Positions 8,859 through 18,129 are shown, numbered from the stretch's first letter. The stretch is 64,000 nt of DNA from Richelia sinica FACHB-800 (GCF_014698825.1 NZ_JACJTT010000004.1:124001-188000), one strand, 5' to 3'. Notes: generated by a model from the letters alone, not told the origin. Translations and numbers: made by a program.

Positions 8859-9377
8859 GTGCAAGGTTGCTTATCTAAATTTATTCAGCGTCAGAAACGC
8901 CGGTTTTGTGCCTCTCTAGTGCGAACCTATCGAGAAATTAGTTCTGCTTCTGTCGATGAATTATGGCAAAAAGTCGTTGACCTAACAGATGTTTCTTGGC
9001 ATCCCATGCTTAAAAGTACCAATGTCCCCTATGGGCTAGTACCGAAACCAGGATTGATTTTTCAGGCAATGACACGCTTTTGGCCTATTCCCATTCGCAT
9101 TTTTGTCGAGCGAGTCAATCCTAAACAAATGCTAAGTATCCGCGTCTTAGCAATTCCCGGCATAGAGGAGAGAGTGATTTATCAAGTTGAGTCCACAGTT
9201 TGCGGAACTTACCTTTCCTATTCTGTGACCTTACGTGGCTGGTTATCACCTTTGATTTGGTCTTTATCTCGTCCCTATGTAGATAAAGTCGCACGTTCCC
9301 TAGTGGAAGCAACAGAAAAGGCAGCCCTATCTCCAGGCAAGAAAAAATCCCTCAACGATAGTTGTTTTGATTTTTAG
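8859..9377 (+). CDS. SRPBCC (START/polyketide-cyclase-like) family protein
   Basis: The 172-residue protein looks like a single SRPBCC helix-grip domain: an early strand-helix (REISSASVDELWQKVVDLTDVSWHP), mid-domain strands, and a long C-terminal helix (RPYVDKVARSLVEATEKAAL). Such domains bind hydrophobic ligands, and the ligand here is unknown. There is no signal peptide. The GTG start at 8859 was chosen because no in-frame ATG precedes the domain. The first 20 residues are basic and may be a short extension. A perfect 16-bp palindrome lies just upstream. The family is fairly sure; the function is not assignable. Confidence 0.65.
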   Translation: MQGCLSKFIQRQKRRFCASLVRTYREISSASVDELWQKVVDLTDVSWHPMLKSTNVPYGLVPKPGLIFQAMTRFWPIPIRIFVERVNPKQMLSIRVLAIPGIEERVIYQVESTVCGTYLSYSVTLRGWLSPLIWSLSRPYVDKVARSLVEATEKAALSPGKKKSLNDSCFDF

Positions 9378-9543
9378 GGGAGAAGCTAGATGACAGGAAA
9401 CAGGTGACAGGTGAAAGTATATATCCTCCCTGCCGCCCCCTGCTTGTGCATCTCTATCTCTACGTCCCCAAGAAAGTTAAGATTCAAGTAGGTGTGAATT
9501 AAAATTTTTTAAATTTTTTAAAGGCGGTAACGGTAAACACGCT

Positions 9544-10614
9544 ATGTATGATGTCCTAGATTCCCAGTCAGTCCTAGAAGTATTGCGACCAGTTCAAGAC
9601 CCAGAACTGCGTAAAAGTCTGGTAGAACTGAATATGATTCGCAATGTCAAAATTGACGGTGGTAAGGTTAGCTTTACTTTGGTGTTGACTACTCCCGCCT
9701 GTCCTTTAAGAGAATTTATTGTTGAAGACTGTCAAAAAGCTGTGAAAAAGCTGCCTGGCGTAACTGATGTCAGCGTGGAAGTCACAGCAGAAACACCCCA
9801 ACAAAAAGATTTACCAGACCGCACTGGTGTGACAGGGGTGAAAAATATTATCGCGGTGTCTAGTGGCAAAGGTGGTGTTGGTAAAAGCACTGTAGCAGTG
9901 AATGTGGCTGTTGCTCTAGCACAAACAGGGGCCAAAGTTGGTTTATTAGATGCGGATATTTATGGGCCCAATGACCCGACAATGTTGGGTTTATCAGATG
10001 TGGAAATTGCTGTTCGCAGCACAGAGAAAGGTGACATTCTCGAACCTGCTTTTAATCATGGTGTGAAGCTGGTTTCCATGGGATTTTTAATTGACAGAGA
10101 CCAGCCTGTGATTTGGCGGGGGCCAATGTTGAATGGGGTAATTCGCCAATTTCTCTATCAAGTTGAATGGGGCGAATTGGACTACTTGATTGTGGATATG
10201 CCCCCAGGAACTGGGGATGCTCAATTAACTTTAACTCAAGCTGTGCCCATGGCCGGGGCAGTAATTGTCACTACACCACAAACTGTGGCACTGTTGGACT
10301 CTCGCAAGGGTTTGCGGATGTTCCAGCAGATGAATGTCCCAGTGCTGGGAATTGTGGAAAATATGAGCTATTTTATTCCTCCTGACCAACCAGATAAGCA
10401 ATATGACATTTTTGGTTCTGGTGGTGGTTCAAAAACAGCAGCAGAATTGGGCGTGCCATTGTTAGGATGTGTACCACTGGAGATTTCTACACGTGTTGGT
10501 GGTGATAGTGGTGTACCTATAGTCGTAGCAGAGCCAGATTCAGCTTCTGCCAAAGCCCTCAAAGCGATCGCTCTTTCTCTGGCAGGAAAAGTATCTGTGG
10601 CGGCTTTGACCTAA
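9544..10614 (+). CDS. mrp: Mrp/NBP35-family ATP-binding iron-sulfur carrier (ApbC-like)
   Basis: The 356-residue protein has an N-terminal MIP18/DUF59 domain (about residues 6-80, with VQDPELRKSLVELNMI) and a deviant-Walker P-loop domain beginning with SSGKGGVGKST near residue 105. LDADIYGPN and VDMPPGTGDAQLTL are further family motifs. Mrp proteins carry Fe-S clusters to apoproteins. The CxxC that usually follows ENMSYF in bacterial ApbC is absent here, where the sequence reads IPPDQPDKQ; other cyanobacterial Mrp proteins share this as far as I recall. The gene stands alone, about 95 bp upstream of rodA on the same strand. Confidence 0.93.
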   Translation: MYDVLDSQSVLEVLRPVQDPELRKSLVELNMIRNVKIDGGKVSFTLVLTTPACPLREFIVEDCQKAVKKLPGVTDVSVEVTAETPQQKDLPDRTGVTGVKNIIAVSSGKGGVGKSTVAVNVAVALAQTGAKVGLLDADIYGPNDPTMLGLSDVEIAVRSTEKGDILEPAFNHGVKLVSMGFLIDRDQPVIWRGPMLNGVIRQFLYQVEWGELDYLIVDMPPGTGDAQLTLTQAVPMAGAVIVTTPQTVALLDSRKGLRMFQQMNVPVLGIVENMSYFIPPDQPDKQYDIFGSGGGSKTAAELGVPLLGCVPLEISTRVGGDSGVPIVVAEPDSASAKALKAIALSLAGKVSVAALT

Positions 10615-10710
10615 GCACAAACCATAAGAAATATTAATGATTGTCTGTTTCCTGGGTCTGAACCTGGGATACAGCACTGGATATCGCAAAGCTCAAGTCT
10701 CTTTCGCACA

Positions 10711-12024
10711 ATGTTATTAAAACGTTCGCTCCCGAAATTTCGCTGGCAATATTGGGTGAAGCCCTGGCAAAATATTGATTTGTTACTATTTTGCCTACCT
10801 GTGGCCGTCAGCATCTTTGGTGGCTTAATGATTTTGAGTACAGAACTCAAACAGCCGGTGACAGATTGGTGGTGGCATTGGTTAATTGCAGGCATTGGGG
10901 CAGTTATTGCCTTGTTTTTGGCTCGTTTCCGTTATGAAAATCTTTTACAGTGGCACTGGTTCACCTATGGGATGACCACTGTGAGTTTGATTGCTGTGAT
11001 GGTGGCTGGTACTAGTGCTAAGGGTGCCCAAAGATGGATTAGTGTGGCCGGCTTTAATGTCCAACCCTCGGAATTTGCCAAAGTTGGCATCATTATCACC
11101 ATCGCGGCAGTGTTACATAAAACCACAGCTGCCAAAATCGAAAATGTGTTCCGTGCCCTAGCGATTACAGCTATACCGTGGGGATTAGTATTTTTACAGC
11201 CAGATTTGGCTACTTCCCTAGTATTTGGAGCGATCGTTTTAGGAATGCTCTATTGGGCTAATGCTAATCCTGGTTGGCTCATACTTTTAGTGTCACCCAT
11301 ACTAGCGGCAATTTTATTTAGTTTTGCTTGGCCACTATCCACACCGATAGTTTTGTTCAAAGATATATTTTTGACACCATTGGGATTATTGTGGGCCTTG
11401 ACGATGGGGGTTCTGGGTTGGTTAACTCTACCCTGGCGAAAATATGGTATCAGTGCCATTGGTTCCTTGTTTCTCAATCTCTTGGGTGGGGAATTAGGAA
11501 TTTTTCTGTGGAACCATGTGTTGAAGGAATACCAAAAAGACCGTTTGAGTGTATTTATGAACCCAGACCATGACCCTCTAGGGGCTGGTTATCACCTTAT
11601 TCAATCTCGTATTGCTATTGGTGCTGGGGAAATTTGGGGTTGGGGCTTATTTAAGGGGCCAATGACTCAACTGAATTTCGTCCCTGAACAGCATACGGAT
11701 TTTATCTTTTCGGCAGTGGGTGAAGAATTTGGTTTTATTGGTTGTTTAGTGGTTCTATTTGTTTTCTGCTGGATTTGTCTGCGTCTCCTCCATGTTGCTC
11801 AAACTGCCAAGGATAACTTTGGTTCTCTGTTGGCTATTGGTATGTTATCGATGATTGTGTTTCAACTGATTGTGAATGTGGGGATGACAGTTGGTTTAGC
11901 ACCTGTCGCGGGAATTCCTTTACCTTGGATGAGTTATGGTCGTTCAGCGATGCTAACTAATTTTATTGGTTTAGGGATAGTGGAGTCTGTAGCTAATTTC
12001 CGTCAGCGGCAAAAGTATTATTAA
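10711..12024 (+). CDS. rodA: Rod-shape-determining peptidoglycan polymerase RodA (SEDS family)
   Basis: The 437-residue polytopic protein of the RodA/FtsW/SpoVE family has about ten membrane helices. GAQRWISVAGFNVQPSEFAK and the C-terminal VAGIPLPWMSYGRSAMLTNF are the SEDS signatures; the usual GGSS is GRSA here. NPDHDPLGAGYHLIQSRIAIGAG is the large extracytoplasmic loop motif of RodA. SEDS proteins polymerise glycan strands together with a class B PBP, which is not encoded in this window. An extra hydrophobic stretch at about residues 205-260 is longer than in enterobacterial RodA (about 370 residues). The ATG at 10711 gives a short cytoplasmic N-terminus. Confidence 0.92.
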   Translation: MLLKRSLPKFRWQYWVKPWQNIDLLLFCLPVAVSIFGGLMILSTELKQPVTDWWWHWLIAGIGAVIALFLARFRYENLLQWHWFTYGMTTVSLIAVMVAGTSAKGAQRWISVAGFNVQPSEFAKVGIIITIAAVLHKTTAAKIENVFRALAITAIPWGLVFLQPDLATSLVFGAIVLGMLYWANANPGWLILLVSPILAAILFSFAWPLSTPIVLFKDIFLTPLGLLWALTMGVLGWLTLPWRKYGISAIGSLFLNLLGGELGIFLWNHVLKEYQKDRLSVFMNPDHDPLGAGYHLIQSRIAIGAGEIWGWGLFKGPMTQLNFVPEQHTDFIFSAVGEEFGFIGCLVVLFVFCWICLRLLHVAQTAKDNFGSLLAIGMLSMIVFQLIVNVGMTVGLAPVAGIPLPWMSYGRSAMLTNFIGLGIVESVANFRQRQKYY

Positions 12025-12250
12025 GGTATTAACAGGTAACAGGTTTGATTGAGTGAATTGGATGGTACTAACCTGTTGATGGCAAAATATAGTTTTCAAG
12101 ACATTGAGTGATGGGGTTGAGCATAGTGCTAGACCCCTATTTTTGTGGAGGAAGACAGGGAGAGGAATACGGAGGGCAATTTGTGACAATTGAGCATATT
12201 ATCTTAACGTAATACCAACGGGTTTGCTTACTCTGAGTTTCTTGGTAGTT

Positions 12251-13021
12251 ATGAACAACAAAATTATCCCTACAGCGGCTTTTCTATTCTTAATCTCTTT
12301 ACCTAGTGCGGTACAAGCAGCTAATTATGAACACATAAGACAGTTATTAGCCACAAAACAATGTGAAAATTGTGACCTCAGCAATGCTGGTTTGGTCATG
12401 GCTGATTTATCTGGTGCCAATTTAAGCGGTGCCAATTTAAGTGGTGCCAATCTCAGTCGTGCGAATTTGACTGGTGCGGATTTGCGTGGTGCTAACTTGA
12501 GTGGTGCTAGTTTGTTTGGGGTGAACTTAAGTGAAGCAAAACTGAGTGGTGCGAATTTGACTGGTGCGGATTTAAGAAATACTTATTTAATGAATGCAGA
12601 GTTGCAAGGTGCCAGTCTCAATGGTGTGAACTTTCAAGGTGCTTTGGGCATACCTTCGCAAATTGCTAAACCAGAGGATTTTTATGCTTGGGGTGTAGCG
12701 GAGGCAGAAAAAGGCAACTTACAAGCAGCTATTGATTATTTTAGTCAAGCGATCGCTCTCAAGCCTGACTATGCTGGTGCCTATTTGTCCCGTGGTGTGG
12801 CCAGATACCAAAAGTTAGATAGACAAAAGGCTTTAGCAGATGCTCAAGAAGCAGAAAAATTGTTTGCATCTCAAAATAATCCCGATGGTTTGAATACAGC
12901 CCAAGCTTTTGTGAAGGAACTACAAACTCCTTATACTGAAAAGGTCAGCACTGGTAGTCCCAGCTTTTTTGATTTTGTGGGTAGTATTGGTTCTGTTTTA
13001 CTGCAATTTTTGCCTTTTTGA
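12251..13021 (+). CDS. Exported pentapeptide-repeat protein with TPR motif
   Basis: I chose the ATG at 12251 over an upstream TTG because it begins a clean signal peptide (MNNKIIPTAAFLFLISLPSA, cleaved after VQA). The mature protein starts with HIRQLLATKQCENCDLS, then about 17 pentapeptide repeats of the A(D/N)LSG type (roughly residues 45-135). A tetratricopeptide-like pair follows (AAIDYFSQAIALKPDYAGAY and RGVARYQKLDRQKALADAQ). The CxxC before the repeats is common in cyanobacterial members. A periplasmic or thylakoid-lumen location is likely. Pentapeptide repeats form a right-handed beta-helix used for protein contacts; the partner is unknown. A strong terminator follows. Confidence 0.8.
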   Translation: MNNKIIPTAAFLFLISLPSAVQAANYEHIRQLLATKQCENCDLSNAGLVMADLSGANLSGANLSGANLSRANLTGADLRGANLSGASLFGVNLSEAKLSGANLTGADLRNTYLMNAELQGASLNGVNFQGALGIPSQIAKPEDFYAWGVAEAEKGNLQAAIDYFSQAIALKPDYAGAYLSRGVARYQKLDRQKALADAQEAEKLFASQNNPDGLNTAQAFVKELQTPYTEKVSTGSPSFFDFVGSIGSVLLQFLPF

Positions 13022-13051
13022 TGGCGAACAAAATTTCAATTATGCAAAATT

Positions 13052-13090
13052 TTTAGGGTGTATTGTCTACACCCTAAATGGATTTTTTGA
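13052..13090 (+). terminator. Rho-independent terminator after the pentapeptide-repeat gene
   Basis: TTTAGGGTGTA at 13052-13062 pairs with TACACCCTAAA at 13068-13078 (11-bp perfect stem, 5-nt loop), followed by TGGATTTTTTG. It lies 31 bp after the stop codon. Confidence 0.8.
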
Positions 13091-13196
13091 ACAGGTTTTA
13101 TGGTGATTGATTCACTAAACTTGCGGTATCAAGATATTTTTTGATAGAGGGCAGAGAAAAGCGCACAGTTTAGGGGTTTTTAAGAGATGTTGATGA

Positions 13197-14273
13197 TTAA
13201 CGAACTGTGCCTTTCAAGGCTTCTGTATTAACTGGTTTGATGAAGAATATCCGCAGCAAATTGACAACTATGGCAGTGATCAAGGGAATTTTACGCATCA
13301 GTTTCAAGAACTTAGGTTGAGAACTGCGCTCAATAGCGGATATTTTTAAGTTGTAATTTGAGCAGCTATGCAGAAGAGGGAAAAATTGGGGATGTTGGGT
13401 ATTGAGCATAACTGGAAATGCTCTACCTGCGGTGTCATTGGTATTGATAACTACTTGACTGTCAAAGTCTGTGGGGTCAATTCCCAATGAATGATAAAAA
13501 CTTGCCCGTTCATGCACTGTCAAGGTGTGGGTAGCAAAGACTGAGAGGAGGAAAAATCTGCTCCAAAGTCTTGCTTTCCAGTTGTTCCACATTTTTGGTT
13601 GGGAACGTAGTAAAGCTTTGAAGATATCACCATGGCGGTTTTCATCCTGACACCAACTTTCAAAGTAGCGGAAAATTGGATAAAACTGATTTTCTGGGTG
13701 TTTTTGTAAATGGTGATAAATCAAAATGTAGCGCCAATAGCCAATCTTTTCTGATAAATAAACGGTGTAAATTACCCATTCAATGGGGAAAAATGTATAA
13801 GTACGGGTTTTGGTAATATCAGCTAAATCTAGGGATAGTTTAAAATCACCCATGGCTTTATTCAGAAATCCAGCATGGCGGGCTTCATCTCTGGCCATGA
13901 GGTGAAATAGTTCTGATAATAATGGATTGCGTTTTTTGAGTTGGCGAGATAGTTCTTTAAACAGCAGAAATCCAGAAAATTCAGAGATACAAGAGCGTTC
14001 TAAATATTCAATAAAACCACGGCGGGCTTTACCTTCAATATGTTCCCAAGATTTGGCAAATTCTTCATCTCGCACAAAGTGGTTACGGTTATAGTCTGCC
14101 CGCATTTCTGCCACCATGGCTTGTAACTCGTTTTCTTGGGCGGAAAGATCCAAGCTGGCAGCGGTGTCAAAGTCTGTGGTGTAAAACCGAGGGGTGAGAA
14201 TAGTTTCTTGACTGGGCTGCTTAATTCCCTCTTTCGGTGCTTTGGGGGCTGATTGGGGGATGCTACTAACCAT
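13197..14273 (-). CDS. acsF: Mg-protoporphyrin IX monomethyl ester oxidative cyclase AcsF
   Basis: AcsF (ChlA, CHL27 in plants) forms the isocyclic ring of chlorophyll and needs O2 and a di-iron centre. The 358-residue protein has both iron-binding motifs: ARDEARH with E130 and H133, and CQDENRH with E211 and H214. The upstream ligand region ERSCISEFSGFLLFKEL is also present. The hydrophobic C-terminal segment (about 327-350) may be a membrane anchor. The gene diverges from hemF copy 2, hemN and a desaturase gene, a setting that suggests the low-oxygen paralogue (AcsFII/ChlAII), but sequence alone does not let me separate types I and II. Confidence 0.94.
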   Translation of the reverse strand: MVSSIPQSAPKAPKEGIKQPSQETILTPRFYTTDFDTAASLDLSAQENELQAMVAEMRADYNRNHFVRDEEFAKSWEHIEGKARRGFIEYLERSCISEFSGFLLFKELSRQLKKRNPLLSELFHLMARDEARHAGFLNKAMGDFKLSLDLADITKTRTYTFFPIEWVIYTVYLSEKIGYWRYILIYHHLQKHPENQFYPIFRYFESWCQDENRHGDIFKALLRSQPKMWNNWKARLWSRFFLLSVFATHTLTVHERASFYHSLGIDPTDFDSQVVINTNDTAGRAFPVMLNTQHPQFFPLLHSCSNYNLKISAIERSSQPKFLKLMRKIPLITAIVVNLLRIFFIKPVNTEALKGTVR

Positions 14274-14303
14274 GGTTGCTCCGTTAATTAGCTAAATACT
14301 TAG

Positions 14304-14319
14304 ATAACTAACAAGTTAT
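14304..14319. promoter_or_regulatory. Inverted repeat in the acsF/hemF copy 2 divergent region, possible operator
   Basis: ATAACT (14304-14309) and AGTTAT (14314-14319) are exact reverse complements with a 4-nt centre, about 30 bp upstream of the acsF start. The size suits a MarR-type or similar dimeric regulator. A second, imperfect dyad (TTAATCGATGTTAA) lies at 14510-14523 on the hemF side. Function is inferred only from position. Confidence 0.35.
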
Positions 14320-14552
14320 GATAAGAGTCATCATTTGGCTAGTCCCTGGAGTTGAAAGTTTTGCTAAGACGGATTGTTAGCATTTATATACAATGGCGAA
14401 AATCAACTTGGGCAAGGGTTTTAGGCATTAAGATTGGCAAAATCGGCGCTGGAATTTTATTAAGTTTTGAAAAAAAACATTTTTTATTGGCTTAATAACT
14501 ATAAAGTGATTAATCGATGTTAAACTCTTAAACAGTTGAAAGGAATTGCGGC

Positions 14553-15623
14553 ATGGGAGCTTACTCAAAGAATCATCTGCGGGAATCCACAAATCTAGAT
14601 ACATTGGTTAATTCAGCTAATAACCCACCTGTAGATTCACGCCAACGGGCCAAGCAGTTTATGCTGAATATACAGGATGAAATTTGCGCCGCCCTGGAAG
14701 AACTGGATGGAGAGGCCCGTTTTCGTCAAGACTGCTGGCAACGTCGAGAAGGTGGAGAAGGACGTACCCGTGTGATTCGGGAGGGTCGAGTATTTGAGCA
14801 AGGTGGGGTAAATTTTTCTGAAGTTTGGGGAGATAGTCTACCACCTTCGATTTTGAGTCAACGCCCAGAAGCTGCGGGACAAGGCTTTTTTGCTACTGGT
14901 ACTTCCATGGTGCTGCATCCTCGCAATCCCTATGTCCCAACGGTGCATTTAAACTATCGTTATTTTGAAGCTGGGCCTGTGTGGTGGTTTGGTGGTGGGG
15001 CTGATTTAACGCCTTATTATCCCTTTACAGAAGATGCTATTCATTTTCACCAAACTTTTAAGTCTGCCTGTGACCAACATCATCCTGAATACTATGCCAC
15101 TTTTAAACCTTGGTGTGATGAGTATTTCTATTTAAGACATCGCCAAGAACAACGGGGAATTGGTGGTATTTTCTTTGATTATCAAGATGCCAGTGGCAAG
15201 TTGTATGTAGGTTCTCAGTCTGATAGTCCGGCAGCACTTTATAGTGAAAAAGTGGGGACAGTCACTCGGAATTGGGAAGATTTATTTGCTTTTGTTCAAT
15301 CTTGTGGCAAAGCATTTTTACCTGCTTATTTACCCATTGCCCAATTAAGACAAAAAATGGCATATGGGGAAGGTCAGCGTCAATTCCAACTCTACCGTCG
15401 GGGTCGTTATGTAGAGTTTAATTTGGTATACGATCGCGGTACGGTATTCGGTTTACAAACCAATGGTAGGGCGGAATCTATTTTAATGTCTCTGCCACCT
15501 TTAACCCGGTGGGAATATGGGTATGAACCAGAGGCAGATTCACCAGAAGCCCAATTAACTAAGTTTTTCCTTCAGCCTCAAGATTGGGCCAGTGGTTTGA
15601 TAGCGGCAGAATACAGCATTTAG
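14553..15623 (+). CDS. hemF: Oxygen-dependent coproporphyrinogen III oxidase, copy 2
   Basis: A second complete HemF of 356 residues, with [45 protein letters not shown] and [15 protein letters not shown] all conserved. It is highly similar to copy 1 throughout the core but has its own N-terminus (about 35 residues) and C-terminal tail, so it is an established paralogue rather than a recent tandem duplicate. The ATG at 14553 follows an AAAGGA. It leads a plus-strand group with hemN (137 bp downstream) and a desaturase gene, and diverges from acsF. Having O2-dependent and O2-independent enzymes in one group suggests a shift between oxygen regimes, perhaps with a different O2 affinity for this copy. 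Confidence 0.95.
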   Translation: MGAYSKNHLRESTNLDTLVNSANNPPVDSRQRAKQFMLNIQDEICAALEELDGEARFRQDCWQRREGGEGRTRVIREGRVFEQGGVNFSEVWGDSLPPSILSQRPEAAGQGFFATGTSMVLHPRNPYVPTVHLNYRYFEAGPVWWFGGGADLTPYYPFTEDAIHFHQTFKSACDQHHPEYYATFKPWCDEYFYLRHRQEQRGIGGIFFDYQDASGKLYVGSQSDSPAALYSEKVGTVTRNWEDLFAFVQSCGKAFLPAYLPIAQLRQKMAYGEGQRQFQLYRRGRYVEFNLVYDRGTVFGLQTNGRAESILMSLPPLTRWEYGYEPEADSPEAQLTKFFLQPQDWASGLIAAEYSI

Positions 15624-15759
15624 TGGAAAAATAGTGAGTTCAGTTGTTTTGGTAATTGGTAATTGGTGAGAAAAATAAGTTGAAATTTAGCCATCAATTA
15701 TCAATTACTAATCATAGGTTGAATCAGAATTTGATGTGTATTTTTGATGCGATGGGCAC

Positions 15760-17157
15760 ATGAAAGTTTTATCACAAACAGTTAAATTTGATGCTGATTT
15801 ACTCAAGAAATATGATCAGCCTTTACCCCGTTATACTAGCTATCCCCCAGCTACAGAGTTAACAGAAAATTTTAGCCATGTAGATTTTACAAATGCGATC
15901 GCTGTTGGCAATGAGAAAAATACCCCTCTATCAGTCTATTGCCACATTCCCTTTTGTGATAGCCCTTGCTATTTTTGCTGTTGCAATACTGTAATTACAC
16001 CACACAAGGTCTTAGCAGAACCATATCTCAACTATCTGATTCGCAATATTCATCAGGTGGGGTCGTTGATTGATAGCGATCGCACTGTACAACAGTTACA
16101 TTGGGGTGGAGGTACTCCTAACTATTTATCTCTCAGTCAAGTTGAGACTTTGTGGAGAGCATTAACTGACCATTTTCGCTTTGATGATAATGGGGAAATT
16201 TCCATCGAAGTTAATCCGCGCTCCCTTGACCGAAACTACCTATTTTTCCTCAAGCAATTAGGCTTTAATCGCATTAGTTTTGGGATTCAGGATTTTAACT
16301 ATCAAGTACAACAAGCAGTAAATCGCATTCAACCAGAATCCATGTTATTTCAAGTCATGGATTGGGTGCGGGAAGCTGGATTTACTAGCGTTAATGTTGA
16401 CCTGATTTATGGTTTGCCATATCAAAATTTGGAAACTTTTAAAGATACTGTTCGCAAGACTATTAAATTGAATCCTGACCGCATTGCGGTTTTCAACTTT
16501 GCCTATGTACCTTGGTTAAAGCCTGTTCAGCGTTTACTTCCTCAAGCAGCATTACCATCACCAGGGGAAAAACTAGATATCATGCGGATGACCATTGAGG
16601 AATTGACAGCTAATGGTTATGTCTTTATTGGCATGGATCATTTTGCCAAACCCAACGACGAATTAGCGATCGCTCAACAAAATGGCCAACTACATCGCAA
16701 TTTTCAAGGATATACCACTAAACCAGAATCAGATTTGTTTGGTTTTGGTATGACATCCATTAGTATGCTGCAAGATGTCTACACTCAAAACCAGAAACAA
16801 TTAAAGCGTTATTATCAAAAAGTAGATCATGGAGAATTACCAATTGAAAAAGGAGTAAAACTCCACCAAGATGACATTATCCGGCGGACAATTATTATGG
16901 AATTGATGTGCCAGTTCCAACTTTCACCAGAGGAAATAGAGAAAAAATATCACTTACATTTAGATTTCAAGTTTGCGGAGTATTTTCAACAAGCAAAATT
17001 ACAATTACAACATCTAGAGACGGATGGGTTAGTGAAGCTATCTACCGATAAGATTGAGGTTACACCTGCGGGAAGATTACTGATTAGGAACATAGCCTCT
17101 ATATTTGATGCCTATCTTCCTAGTCGTAGCTTGACTGATTTTTCTAAATCAATTTGA
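15760..17157 (+). CDS. hemN: Oxygen-independent coproporphyrinogen III oxidase HemN (radical SAM)
   Basis: HemN performs the same conversion as HemF without O2, using a [4Fe-4S] cluster and SAM. The cluster motif is C66-DSP-C70-YF-C73 with a further C75, inside YCHIPFCDSPCYFCCCN; this matches true HemN (CxxxCxxCxC) rather than HemW. HWGGGTPNYL, EVNPRSL and FGIQDFN are further family motifs. The length of 465 residues is typical. An extra cysteine (C74) replaces the usual glycine in CGCN. It lies downstream of hemF copy 2, and a desaturase gene follows. In Synechococcus sp. PCC 7002, hemN is in a low-oxygen operon with acsFII, ho2 and desF. Confidence 0.95.
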   Translation: MKVLSQTVKFDADLLKKYDQPLPRYTSYPPATELTENFSHVDFTNAIAVGNEKNTPLSVYCHIPFCDSPCYFCCCNTVITPHKVLAEPYLNYLIRNIHQVGSLIDSDRTVQQLHWGGGTPNYLSLSQVETLWRALTDHFRFDDNGEISIEVNPRSLDRNYLFFLKQLGFNRISFGIQDFNYQVQQAVNRIQPESMLFQVMDWVREAGFTSVNVDLIYGLPYQNLETFKDTVRKTIKLNPDRIAVFNFAYVPWLKPVQRLLPQAALPSPGEKLDIMRMTIEELTANGYVFIGMDHFAKPNDELAIAQQNGQLHRNFQGYTTKPESDLFGFGMTSISMLQDVYTQNQKQLKRYYQKVDHGELPIEKGVKLHQDDIIRRTIIMELMCQFQLSPEEIEKKYHLHLDFKFAEYFQQAKLQLQHLETDGLVKLSTDKIEVTPAGRLLIRNIASIFDAYLPSRSLTDFSKSI

Positions 17158-17213
17158 AACCAAGTAACCTACAATTCAAAATCTCAAATCTACAATCTCA
17201 AATTCCAAATCTC

Positions 17214-18065
17214 ATGACCAATTTCATCTCCAATTCACCAGGGAAACCGGAACCACTCCATCTCAACTGGACAGCAGTAGCATTTTTCGGGGTAATTCAT
17301 GGATTAGCAATGTTGGCCCCTTGGTTTTTTTCTTGGGGTGCATTAGGTGTAACTATATTTCTCCACTGGTTATTTGGTAGCATTGGTGTGTGTTTAGGCT
17401 ACCATCGACTGTTGAGCCATCGCAGCTTTAAAGTCCCTAAATGGTTAGAATATGCGATCGCTATTCTTGGTGCATTATCCATTCAGGGAGGGCCGATTTT
17501 CTGGGTCGCTGGCCATCGTTTACATCATGCCTACACCGAACACGAAGATAAAGACCCCTATTCTGCTCAACGGGGTTTTTGGTGGAGTCATATGCTGTGG
17601 ATTTTTTATCCCAAATCTGAGTTTTTCGACTACGATTATTATCAAAAATATGCCCCTGATTTAGCGCGAGACCCATTTTATTGCTGGCTAAATCGCTATT
17701 TCTTAGTTTTGCAAATTCCCGTAGCCATACTGCTCTATTTTATGGGTGGTTGGCCATATATCATCTATGGTGTATTTGTGAGAGCCGTGGTTCTCTGGCA
17801 CACAACTTGGCTAATTAATTCTGTTACCCATATGTGGGGATATCGCACCTTTGACAGTAATGATAATTCCCGCAACCTTTGGTGGGCAGCTATTCTTACC
17901 TATGGTGAGGGTTGGCATAACAATCACCATGCCTATCCTCATGTGGCAAAATGCGGTTGGCGTTGGTGGGAAATTGATTTAACTTGGTGGGTAATTGGAC
18001 TGTTAAAGACTATGGGTTTAGCTAAGGATGTCAACTTACCCCCGGCTTCAGCTTTCTCAGAATAG
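17214..18065 (+). CDS. Acyl-lipid desaturase, delta-9 type (desC/desF-like)
   Basis: The 283-residue membrane desaturase has the three His boxes: HRLLSHRS, HRLHHAYTEHEDKDP and HNNHHAYPH. These bind the di-iron centre of delta-9 acyl desaturases. Hydrophobic segments lie before the first box and between the second and third. I chose the ATG at 17214; an in-frame TTG at 17154 overlapping the hemN stop would add residues translated from an ATCTCAAATC-type repeat. The desaturase following hemN resembles the acsFII-ho2-hemN-desF operon of Synechococcus sp. PCC 7002, so desF is plausible, but substrate and regiochemistry are not readable here. Confidence 0.9.
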   Translation: MTNFISNSPGKPEPLHLNWTAVAFFGVIHGLAMLAPWFFSWGALGVTIFLHWLFGSIGVCLGYHRLLSHRSFKVPKWLEYAIAILGALSIQGGPIFWVAGHRLHHAYTEHEDKDPYSAQRGFWWSHMLWIFYPKSEFFDYDYYQKYAPDLARDPFYCWLNRYFLVLQIPVAILLYFMGGWPYIIYGVFVRAVVLWHTTWLINSVTHMWGYRTFDSNDNSRNLWWAAILTYGEGWHNNHHAYPHVAKCGWRWWEIDLTWWVIGLLKTMGLAKDVNLPPASAFSE

Positions 18066-18129
18066 TTGAATTCACAACAAATTTTATAAAATCTATAGGA
18101 GTAGGTAATACAGCCTATCCTATCTCTTG

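Noticed and set aside
14553-15623. hemF copy 2 as a pseudogene
   Set aside because: The frame is complete, all core motifs are intact and the gene lies in an apparently functional cluster.
15640-15675. GGTAATTGGTAATTGG tandem words between hemF copy 2 and hemN as a regulatory element
   Set aside because: They are short AT-rich tandem words common in Nostocales spacers, without symmetry or a placed promoter.
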